Below, piece by piece: positions 56,305 through 64,000 of a DNA stretch of 64,000 bases. Within the stretch, counting starts at the first letter, position 1, and each line of letters starts with the position of its first letter. Position numbers and translations under genes: made by a program. The notes beneath the pieces are model-generated. The model was not told where the DNA came from. It made no database searches and saw nothing but the letters and a program-made list of their open reading frames with translations. The stretch lies in NCBI RefSeq assembly GCF_000784835.1, contig NZ_JSFH01000004.1, positions 62,001-126,000 on the forward strand, in the 5' to 3' direction. This DNA is from Thermotoga sp. Mc24. Lineage in GTDB: Bacteria > Thermotogota > Thermotogae > Thermotogales > Thermotogaceae.

Positions 56305-59300
56305 TTACCCCTCCTCCATGAGAGATTTTATTTCTTCATATAAAAGCCTCAGAGTTGCTTGATAATCTTCCTCTCCCCTTTCCACCTTATCCATGATCTC
56401 CTCTAATCTTCGTGTGGTCTCTTCTGTGACGTATTTCTCATAACGCTCTTTCAGATAGGAATAAACCTTTACACCAAGTCTGGTTGGTCGAACTCTTTTG
56501 TATTTGTCTTCGTACACATAGCCTCTTCTGAAAAGCACCTCTACTATTTTTGCATAAGTAGAAGGTCTTCCAATACCTCTTTTCTTCATTTCTTCCACAA
56601 TAGAAGCCTGAGTAAAGAGAGGAACGGTGTGTTTTTTGTAAAACTTTTTTCTTTTATCTTGTAGTTTCTGTGTTCAAATCTTGGAGAAACTGTTAACGGC
56701 ACGAAGAGATTCCAGCCGTTTTTCAAAACCTCGATTATCTGTTCTATTCCTAACCGTTTGCCATTCAATTCGACCGTTGCGATCTGTTTCTTCACCTTCA
56801 CAGCCGCGGATTGACTGGCAAGAAAGCGGTTGAAGATGAGTTCATAAACTCTCAAATGTTTCTTGGTGAGATCGGCTATCAAACCTTCCTCGACCATCTC
56901 CTCGAGTTCCCTGGCATCTATAGGCTTCACGGGCCTTATCGCCTCATGAGCACCTTCTGTTGACCAGCTTCTTCCCATGAATATATCCTCTTTTCCTATC
57001 TTCTTGAGGTAGGTTCGCGCGACGTTCTGACCTTCAAGAGAAATCCTTGTTGAATCCGTTCTGTGATAGGTGATGAAACCTTTTTCAAAAAGATCTTGAA
57101 GGATGTCCATCACTTCTTGAACACCGAGCCGCAATTTTTGTGAAATCTCTGATAGTGCCGAAGACGTTGTGTAGGGTGGTAGCGGATTTCTTTCTTCTTC
57201 GACTTCCTGTAGTTCTACAACGGTTACCACGTCATCTGCGATTTTCCCTTCGACTTCCAGATTCACACCGTTTTCCAGAACAAGGAGAGTGAAATCCTTT
57301 TCGCTCTTTTTGTATTCTTCTTCTCTCTCTACTATCCATCCCAGAACGGTGGATTGCACCCGGCCTGCCGAGAGATTCGATCTTCCAAATCTTTTCTGCA
57401 GTTTTCCACTGAGTTCAAACCCTATCCACCTGTCCTGCACTCTCCTCACGATCTGTGCCTTCACCAGATTGAAATCAACGAACCGGACGTTTTCCCTCGC
57501 TTTTTTGAAACCGTATCTTGTGATTTCGTGCATTTCTATTCTCCTCAAAGATCTGGTGGCCGGAAGAAGATACTGAGTCACATCCCAGGATATCTTCTCT
57601 CCTTCAACATCCGGGTCTGTTGCCACAAGGATTTCGTCTGCCTCCAGAGAAATCTCTCTTAGGGCTCTGAGCGTTTCTGTCTTATCATCTATGTTTTTCG
57701 AAGAACATACAGGACACTCATCCCTATCCTCCGTGAACTGATATCCACAATCCCTGCATCTTTTCAGAGAGTTGTACACGGGAACGAATTTTCCATCTTC
57801 TTCTACTCCGTGGATTCCTCCCCTTGTAACAAGATCGTAGACGTGTCCCCTCGTCGCGGTGAAGAGTACCACTCCCTCGCCTGTCACCGCTTCATGGACA
57901 ATTATGTTTCTCTCTTTCCGAGAAGAAGCTCTTCCAAGGAACCTGGAGAGCGTCTCGGCTTTGGTCGGAGACTCCACAATGATCAGGAGAGATTTTGATG
58001 TGTCGGTCAGTTCCCCTTCAATTCTTTTTCTGCTTTCCTCTACCTCGTGAACCAGTTCTTTCCAGTTCGCTTCGGACTCCTCTATTATTTCTTCCTCTGC
58101 TATGAGAAGGAGTCTTGTTTTCAGTGATTCGAAAATTTCTTCGTCTTCTTCGAAGATCACAGAAACACCCTTGACCAAAACGCCGTTCAGTATTCTGGAG
58201 GATCTACCGGACGCCTGTATGTAAGTGTAAACATCTGGAATAATCAACTCCAAGTCTTCATCTTTAACAACCGCTCCTCTGAATATCTCTTTCACCTTCT
58301 CAACGAATTCCTCTTGAGATAAACGTTCTTTTGCCATCTTCCTGAGTCCCTCAACATCCGGGTTCTCTTGGACTTTTATCAATCCCATTTCCTTTAAAAC
58401 CCTGGCAAGAACAAACCTCGGTACTCTGTCGAGCTCAAGGGAAAATCTCATGGAAGGTGTCCCCCAAAAGATCGCATATTTTATTCTTTCGGGAAGATCG
58501 ACACCTCTCGTCAATTTTCCGTAGTACGCCTGAACACCTATCAGAACGTTGAGTTTTCCCGATTTGAAATCCTCGAAATTCTTCTCAAATTCAGACCAGG
58601 TCTCTCCCACATTGAATTTGAATCTTCTCAGGTATTCATAAAGCTCTTTACCCTCTTCTTCAGTTTGTGCGAAGATCAGTATCCCATCTCTGAAAACCTC
58701 CAGCAGCTCTACCAGTTTTTCTTTCGATCTGGAGGAAATCCTGACATGGGTGATGTTTCTCGCCACTGAAACCAGCCTTCCGACGGTGAAATTGAGGAGA
58801 TCTCTGAAGAGAAGGGGCCTTATCCCACGCGGTTTGGCGGTGGCAGAAGAAACCACAAGAATACCTGGCTTCAGGTTTTTTGGCCTTTCGTAAATCCTTC
58901 CCTGCTTTATAGCCGAGAAAGCCTTTTTTATGATCTCTTCCGGTATTCCAACCATCATGAGCAACGTGTCTATGTTCCGGGAGGCCTTGAGAACAGCATC
59001 CACATCGTCCACGAAAACAAAATCAAATCTTTTTTGGGAGAGTTTTTCTCTGTTTTTCGAAACGAACTGAGTGGAGAAAACCAGAATGTGGTAATCGTCT
59101 TCCTCAAAGCTTTTCTCGAACTTTTCCTTTTCTTCTTTTTTCATCGAGGAATAAAAACCGAGGATTTTCACTTTTCCATCGGAAAACTTTTGAAGTCTTT
59201 CGAGAGTTTGTTTCACCAAGGCAACGGTTGGGAAAATGAGGGCAGATTTTCTTCCTTTCTCTGCCAACCACAGGGCTGTCATCATCCCAAAAGTCGTCTT

Positions 59301-59615
59301 TCCTACACCGGTTGGTGCGACCATTGTGAAACTCTTTCCCTGAATGATCCTCTTTGCCCACAACCTCTGATAACCCGTCAAATCCTTCCCGAATTTTTTC
59401 TTGAAGAAACTCCTGAAATCTTCATACTCGTTCCAGAATTCGTGGTAGAAACGATACTCCTTCAGAGTCTTTCTTTCAAGAAGGGCCCCATAAATGTCAG
59501 AAGGGGACTCCTCGGGAAGGCAAACCTCACAAGGAAGTCCCCTTTCGTTTCTTTCATCGGTGTTCAATCCCCCACAGTTGATGCAAGAATGATGGTATTT
59601 GGAATTCACTGCCAA
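56305..59615 (-). pseudogene. topR: Reverse gyrase with an apparent one-base frameshift
   Basis: Reverse gyrase introduces positive supercoils and is the hallmark of hyperthermophiles. The first frame (56586-59615, 1,009 codons from TTG) has an N-terminal Cys4 finger (CINCGG, CEVC), Walker A APTGVGKTTFG at about 100-107, a DDVD box, the topoisomerase IA toprim (IVESPTKAETLSRF), a zinc site CRDCGYQFTEDRDECPVC and the catalytic Tyr in GFITYHRTDSTRIS. At about residue 988, six A's (T6 at 56645-56650 on +) shift the frame. The remaining conserved end (TQASIVEEMKKRGIGRPSTYA, split) continues in another frame, whose ATG-initiated part spans 56305-56598. One extra A restores about 1,104 residues, the T. 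maritima length as I recall. Confidence 0.88.
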
Positions 59616-60820
59616 CTTCTCAGATACCTCCTTTGTTTCTCTGTTAGTTCGTCTATCTTTATTCCCAGAGAATCCAGCTTCATCCTGGCCACTCTTTCGT
59701 CTATTTCATCTGGAAGCGTGTACACCTTCGGTGACATTTTTCCATGATTTTCGAGAAGATAAAGCACGGCGAGGATCTGAAGCGCAAAGGACAGATCCAT
59801 TATTTCTACTGGGTGGCCATCCCCCGCTGCCAGGTTGACCAGCCTTCCCTCCGCGAGCAGAAAGACCGTTTTACCGTTCTCCAGAGTGTACCCTGTTACG
59901 TTCGGTCGCGCTTCGAACTTCTCAATCGCAATTTCCTCCAGCACTCTCACCGGGATCTCCACATTGAAATGCCCCGCGTTTGCCAGAACTGCCCCGTCTT
60001 TGAGTGAAAGAATATCTTCCTTTGAGAGGACGTCGGTGTTTCCTGTGGCTGTCACCACGAAATCAGCAATCTTAACGGCTTCCCTCATAGGCATAACTGT
60101 GAATCCATCCATGATTGCTTCGACAGCCTTTACAGGATCGACCTCTGTCACGATCACCTTGGCCCCAAGTCCTGCCGCACGGAGAGCGATCCCCCTTCCG
60201 CACCATCCGTATCCCGCCACCACAACGTTCTTTCCAGCAACGAGAAGGTTCGTATTTCTCATGATGGCATCCCATGTGGACTGACCCGTTCCGTATCTGT
60301 TGTCGAAAAGGTACTTCATCTTGGAATCATTCACAGCGATAACAGGCACTTTCAGTTTTCCTGTTTCTTCCAATGCCTTTAAACGTCTCACGCCTGTCGT
60401 GGTTTCTTCAGAAACTCCTTTGAGATTTTCGAGAACGTCCTCTCTTTCGGTGTGAGAAATAACCGTGAGATCCCCTCCATCGTCTATTATGAAATCCGGT
60501 CTTTCATCCAGAACCCTCATGAGATTTTCACGGTAGACGTTCTCGTCGTGTGTTCTTCTCGCATAAACGGTTATTCCTTTCGATCTGAGCGCTTCCGCTA
60601 CATCATCCTGTGTTGAAAGTGGGTTGCTTCCTGTAACCACCACTTTCGCTCCAAGCTTCGACAGAGTAATCGCAAGATAAGCCGTTTTTGCTTCAAGGTG
60701 TATGCTCATTCCAACGGTGAAACCAGACAGCGGTTTTTCACTTGAATACTCCTCAGCGATTTTGTTCAAAAGAGGCATGTATCTTGAAACCCAGTTTATC
60801 TTCATTTCGCCAGTTTTCAT
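59606..60820 (-). CDS. ahcY: Adenosylhomocysteinase
   Basis: Cleaves S-adenosylhomocysteine to adenosine and homocysteine, removing the product of methyltransferases. The 404-residue protein has [15 protein letters not shown], the NAD-binding [19 protein letters not shown], and [12 protein letters not shown] / HFNVEIPV. It ends in [20 protein letters not shown], without the longer tail of some family members, as in archaeal and Thermotoga forms. Start ATG 60820 with GGAGGG; ATGA overlap with yqeG. Confidence 0.95.
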   Translation of the reverse strand: MKTGEMKINWVSRYMPLLNKIAEEYSSEKPLSGFTVGMSIHLEAKTAYLAITLSKLGAKVVVTGSNPLSTQDDVAEALRSKGITVYARRTHDENVYRENLMRVLDERPDFIIDDGGDLTVISHTEREDVLENLKGVSEETTTGVRRLKALEETGKLKVPVIAVNDSKMKYLFDNRYGTGQSTWDAIMRNTNLLVAGKNVVVAGYGWCGRGIALRAAGLGAKVIVTEVDPVKAVEAIMDGFTVMPMREAVKIADFVVTATGNTDVLSKEDILSLKDGAVLANAGHFNVEIPVRVLEEIAIEKFEARPNVTGYTLENGKTVFLLAEGRLVNLAAGDGHPVEIMDLSFALQILAVLYLLENHGKMSPKVYTLPDEIDERVARMKLDSLGIKIDELTEKQRRYLRSWQ

Positions 60821-61272
60821 CGCTCTTTTCCCTCCAGTATTTTCTCAAAAAATCTCAGAATCTTTGTTCCAAAGAACTCTCTTTCACTGATCGGTTTTAC
60901 TTTTATCACACGAAATCCGAAAATCTTACCAGTGAGCACATCTGTAAAAATCTGATCTCCTATCATCATGCATCGCTCTGGATCGATTTTTTCCTTTTTC
61001 AGGAATCTCCAGAGCTTCAGACTGAAAGGCTTCCCCGCTCTCCAGACGAACGTAACTGGAAGATCGACCTTCCTTGGTTTTCCATTAGAAACGACAACCA
61101 CACGAGCTCTTTTTGCCAGTTCGATCAACAACCTTCTCTTACTCTCTTCGAGTTTGCTCTCTTTCCACGGAACAATGGTGTTATCGAAATCGAAAAAGAA
61201 ACAGGTGTAGCCTTCTTTCAAAAGACTTTCGAAGTCTATATCTTCGACCTTTTCAACTCTTTCGACTTTCAT
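60817..61272 (-). CDS. YqeG-family HAD phosphatase (subfamily IIIA)
   Basis: A 151-residue HAD-like hydrolase: nucleophile motif [12 protein letters not shown], motif [12 protein letters not shown], then the Lys-containing loop and the late motif [16 protein letters not shown]. This is the YqeG/GEP4 type; a phosphatidylglycerophosphatase activity is known for some relatives, so a lipid role is possible. It overlaps neighbours at both ends by ATGA. Confidence 0.87.
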   Translation of the reverse strand: MKVERVEKVEDIDFESLLKEGYTCFFFDFDNTIVPWKESKLEESKRRLLIELAKRARVVVVSNGKPRKVDLPVTFVWRAGKPFSLKLWRFLKKEKIDPERCMMIGDQIFTDVLTGKIFGFRVIKVKPISEREFFGTKILRFFEKILEGKER

Positions 61273-61490
61273 GCCTCGCCGGGATTCTCCTTTATCTCGA
61301 GGATCTCAAGATCCACCATCTCCTTACATCCTTCAAGGAGCTTTATGGCCTCCTCGGGAAAAGGAGTGATTATCTTTAAAACTCCATCTTCATATTTTCT
61401 GATGTTGAACATATGCTCTTCCACTTCGAGAAGATAGTTCAGAAGGTGAACATCCTCCTTTGAAACCCTCACGTAAACGTCGTATTCCAT
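61269..61490 (-). CDS. DUF4911-family small protein
   Basis: A 73-residue acidic protein (MEYDVYVRVSKEDVHLLNYL, FNIRKYEDGVLKIITPFPEE) with an alternating strand/helix pattern that may be ACT-like. It matches the small DUF4911 group found in Thermotogae and some Firmicutes, function unknown. It is translationally linked to rex upstream (one base gap) and yqeG downstream (ATGA). Confidence 0.7.
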   Translation of the reverse strand: MEYDVYVRVSKEDVHLLNYLLEVEEHMFNIRKYEDGVLKIITPFPEEAIKLLEGCKEMVDLEILEIKENPGEA

Positions 61491-61491
61491 G

Positions 61492-62118
61492 TCAGTTGTT
61501 CCTCCTCACGATCTCGAAGGTGAGAACTCTCAGAGAAGCGGTTATGTCTATGTTCTCCACCGGGACGGACACCTTTATCTTCACGGGGGCGAAATTCAAA
61601 ATACCCATGATGCCTGCTTTTTCCAGTCTTTCAGCTATTTCTTGAGCGTGTTCAGCGGGAACAGCGATCACTCCTATTTCGACGCCGTGTTCTTCAACAA
61701 ATTTTTCGAGTTCACTCACATCACTCACAACGAGCCCAGGTGCCGCCTCCTTTCCTATCTTCGACGGATCACTATCGAAAATACCCACTATTTTGAAACC
61801 TTTCTCTCTCATTACAGCATAGTTCGAGACGGCTCTTCCTATGTTTCCGGCTCCCACAATGACCAGCTTCCACTCTTTCTTGACACCGAGAATCTCACCA
61901 ATCGCATCGTAAAGGTGTTCCACGTTGTAGCCAACCCCGCGCTTTCCAAACTCCCCAAAGTAGGACAGATCCTTCCTTATCTGACTCGCTTTGAGATCGA
62001 GCCTCCTTGCGAGCTCTTCCGAGGATACCACCTCTACACCTTCATCGAGGAGCCTTTCAAGGCACATGTAATAACTTACCAACCTTTTTGAAACGGGCTT
62101 CGGTATCTTTTCCGCCAT
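61492..62118 (-). CDS. rex: Redox-sensing transcriptional repressor Rex
   Basis: Rex represses fermentation and hydrogenase genes and is released by NADH. The 208-residue protein has an N-terminal winged helix (SSEELARRLDLKASQIRKDLSYFGEFGKRGVGY in part), the Rossmann NADH site IVGAGNIGRAVSNYAV with GIFDSDPSKIG, and the terminal LNFAPVKIKVP-like dimer segment. Start ATG 62118 with GAGGTGATAGA overlapping the leuS stop. A candidate operator is seen upstream of the hydrogenase gene at 22.34 kb. Confidence 0.95.
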   Translation of the reverse strand: MAEKIPKPVSKRLVSYYMCLERLLDEGVEVVSSEELARRLDLKASQIRKDLSYFGEFGKRGVGYNVEHLYDAIGEILGVKKEWKLVIVGAGNIGRAVSNYAVMREKGFKIVGIFDSDPSKIGKEAAPGLVVSDVSELEKFVEEHGVEIGVIAVPAEHAQEIAERLEKAGIMGILNFAPVKIKVSVPVENIDITASLRVLTFEIVRRNN

Positions 62119-62127
62119 TCTATCACC

Positions 62128-64000
62128 TCATACCACGATATTTACGATTCTTCCCTTTACATAGAAGAACTTCTTTATCGGTTTGCCATCGACGTGTTCC
62201 TTGACTCTTTCTCTTTCGAGGACGATCTTTTTCAGATCCTCTTCAGAGATATCCACGGGCACAACCACTTTGTCTCTCACCTTTCCATTTATCTGGATGG
62301 CGATTTCGACTTCCTCTACTTCGAGCGCTTTCGGATCGTAAGAAGGCCAGGACTGCTGGACAACAAGACTATCGTTTCCAAGATCGTGCCAGAACTCTTC
62401 TGCAAGGTGCGGTGCGAAAGGAGAAAGAGCGAGCGTGAGTTTTTCTACTATCTCTCGCAGGAGTTTCCTGTTCCATTCTTCCTGCGGTACACTGTTCAAG
62501 TACTGACTCAGGTGGTTCACGAGTTCCATCAAACCGCTTATAGCGGTGTTGAACTTGAATCCACCCTCTATATCCTCCGTTATCTTCTTGATGATACTGT
62601 GGAGCTTTCTTCTGAGTTCCTTTTCTGTGGAGTTTTTCAAGACAAGATTCTCCGTGTTTTCTTCTTTCACAAACGGAAGAACCGTGTAGAAGGTGTTCCA
62701 GAGCCTTTTGATGAACCTGTGAACACCCTCGATACCGGCGTCGCTCCATTCGGCGTCTTTCTCTGGAGGTGCCATGAAGAGTATGTACATTCTCAGGGTA
62801 TCCGCTCCGTATTTCTCTATCATTTCATCTGGAGACACCACATTTCCTTTCGACTTGGACATCTTGGCACCGTCTTTGTAAATCATTCCTTGCGTGAAGA
62901 GGTTTGTAAAAGGTTCGTCGAAATTGAGATAACCAAGATCGTGCAATACCTTGGTTACGAATCTGGAGTACAGCAGATGCAGTACGGCGTGTTCCACCCC
63001 TCCGATGTACTGATCTACCGGTAACCAATAGTTCACGTCATCGGGCTCGAAAGGCTTGTCTTCCAAGTGAGGATTCACGTATCTGAGGAAGTACCAGGAA
63101 GAATCAACGAAAGTGTCCATGGTGTCCGTTTCTCTCTGGGCTTCTCCACCACAGACGGGACACTTTGTCTTCTTGAAACCTTCGTGGAAAGAGAGAGGAG
63201 ATTGACCCGTCGGAAGGAATTCCACGTCTTTTGGAAGCCTCACAGGAAGGTCCTCCTCTGGAACGGGTACAACGCCGCACTTCTCACAGTAGATGATGGG
63301 GATTGGAGCACCCCAATACCTCTGTCTCGATATGAGCCAGTCTCTCAACTTGTATTGGACCGACCTCTTTCCAATGCCTTTTTCCTCGAGCCAGTTTATG
63401 ACTTTTTCTATTCCTTCGTTGCTCGGTGTTCCATCGAACGGTCCGGAGTTCACCATAATACCCTCGTCTTCGTAGGCTTCTTCCATCTTCTCCGGATCGA
63501 GATCTCTGTCTGCCGGTTTGATCACAACCCTTATCGGTATCCCGTACTTTCTGGCAAAGGAGAAGTCCCTCTGATCGTGCGCGGGAACTCCCATGATGGC
63601 ACCTGTTCCGTACTCCATGAGGATGTAATTTGCCACGTAGATTGGTATCCTCTCACCGGTCACTGGGTTTATGGCGTACCTTCCCAGGAAGAACCCTTCT
63701 TTCTCGGCCTCGACAGAGGTCCTTCTGAATCTGTCCTGTTGCTTTACACGTTCAAGAAACTCTTGAAGATCTTCTTTTTTCTCCTCAAGAACGAGCTCTT
63801 CGACGAGGGGGGATTCCGGTGCAAGGGCCATGAAAGTGACTCCCCAGAGTGTGTCAGGTCTGGTTGTGAAGACCTTGATCTTTGTATCCGATCCTTCGAC
63901 AGGAAAGTCTATTTCCGCACCGGTACTCTTTCCTATCCAGTTTCTCTGCATGGTTTTGACATGTTCTGGCCATCCTGTGAGCTTGTCTAGGTCGTTCAGC
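62128..64000 (-). CDS. leuS: Leucyl-tRNA synthetase (5' end outside window)
   Basis: Charges tRNA-Leu. The visible C-terminal about 623 residues include the CP1 editing domain (TTRPDTLWGVTFMALAPESP, truncated pattern, and GTGAIMGVPAHDQRDFSFA), the zinc region with CEKCG and CPVCGG, the signature KMSKSKGNVV and the anticodon-binding and C-terminal domains. The frame stays open to base 64000 (LNDLDKLTGWPEHVKTMQRN), so the HIGH motif and start lie beyond. It heads the visible part of the leuS-rex-DUF4911-yqeG-ahcY-topR-hppA operon. Confidence 0.96.
   Translation of the reverse strand, partial: LNDLDKLTGWPEHVKTMQRNWIGKSTGAEIDFPVEGSDTKIKVFTTRPDTLWGVTFMALAPESPLVEELVLEEKKEDLQEFLERVKQQDRFRRTSVEAEKEGFFLGRYAINPVTGERIPIYVANYILMEYGTGAIMGVPAHDQRDFSFARKYGIPIRVVIKPADRDLDPEKMEEAYEDEGIMVNSGPFDGTPSNEGIEKVINWLEEKGIGKRSVQYKLRDWLISRQRYWGAPIPIIYCEKCGVVPVPEEDLPVRLPKDVEFLPTGQSPLSFHEGFKKTKCPVCGGEAQRETDTMDTFVDSSWYFLRYVNPHLEDKPFEPDDVNYWLPVDQYIGGVEHAVLHLLYSRFVTKVLHDLGYLNFDEPFTNLFTQGMIYKDGAKMSKSKGNVVSPDEMIEKYGADTLRMYILFMAPPEKDAEWSDAGIEGVHRFIKRLWNTFYTVLPFVKEENTENLVLKNSTEKELRRKLHSIIKKITEDIEGGFKFNTAISGLMELVNHLSQYLNSVPQEEWNRKLLREIVEKLTLALSPFAPHLAEEFWHDLGNDSLVVQQSWPSYDPKALEVEEVEIAIQINGKVRDKVVVPVDISEEDLKKIVLERERVKEHVDGKPIKKFFYVKGRIVNIVV

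Noticed and set aside
63067-63990. 307-codon frame on + opposite leuS
   Set aside because: Same type of shadow. leuS is complete in the other strand with all motifs.

Overview
The window is a chromosomal segment of a hyperthermophilic Thermotoga, in the T. maritima / T. petrophila / T. naphthophila clade. I base this on close resemblance of many proteins to T. maritima sequences as I remember them (FliG, RecG, DisA, TtuA, membrane pyrophosphatase, reverse gyrase), on the presence of reverse gyrase, and on a GC-rich rRNA operon in a moderate-GC, very compact genome. No database was searched. Genes abut or overlap by a few bases, GTG and TTG starts are frequent, and most have clear GGAGG-type ribosome binding sites.

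Layout. 1-4.5 kb: end of a flagellar operon on + (fliF partial, fliG, fliH, fliI). 4.5-12.1 kb, on -: an eight-gene glycine operon (small DUF2007 protein, gcvT, gcvH, gcvPA, gcvPB, ridA, glyQ, glyS). 12.3-18.2 kb, on +: pfkA, pyk, a metallo-hydrolase, hpt, a 34-codon membrane ORF and recG. 18.2-22.3 kb, on -: an ABC importer of unknown substrate and a soluble [FeFe]-hydrogenase subunit with a Rex-like operator. 22.4-27.2 kb, on -: clpC-radA-disA. 27.4-31.3 kb: ttuA, an adenosine-specific kinase, a Ppx/GppA protein, two tRNAs and fetAB. 31.4-35.6 kb: four tRNAs and spoVS on +, then an iron-siderophore-type ABC importer, trmO and tRNA-Ala on -.

35.8-43.9 kb: a membrane histidine kinase with an HD-GYP response regulator and an SRPBCC protein on +, then holA, a radical-SAM/B12 protein, a nitrilase-family amidase and glmM on -, an orphan lipoprotein on + and a hydrogenase-system regulator on -. 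43.9-49.8 kb, on -: one complete rRNA operon (16S, tRNA-Ile, tRNA-Ala, 23S, 5S) with a strong promoter and long processing stems. Its 23S gene holds a 698-nt group I intron with a LAGLIDADG homing endonuclease at E. coli position 1931. 49.9-54.1 kb, on -: acpP, a DUF89 protein, yitT and priA. 54.1-64 kb, on -: leuS (partial), rex, a DUF4911 protein, yqeG, ahcY, reverse gyrase and the membrane pyrophosphatase.

Most of the window is housekeeping. The points that most deserve a second look are an apparent one-base frameshift in an A-tract of reverse gyrase, the 23S intron with its endonuclease, a perfect 13-bp terminator-like palindrome inside radA that resembles the terminator after the hydrogenase gene, the Rex-like operator, and a conserved-looking 34-codon membrane ORF between hpt and recG. 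I did not find a clearly new multigene system, CRISPR array or insertion sequence.
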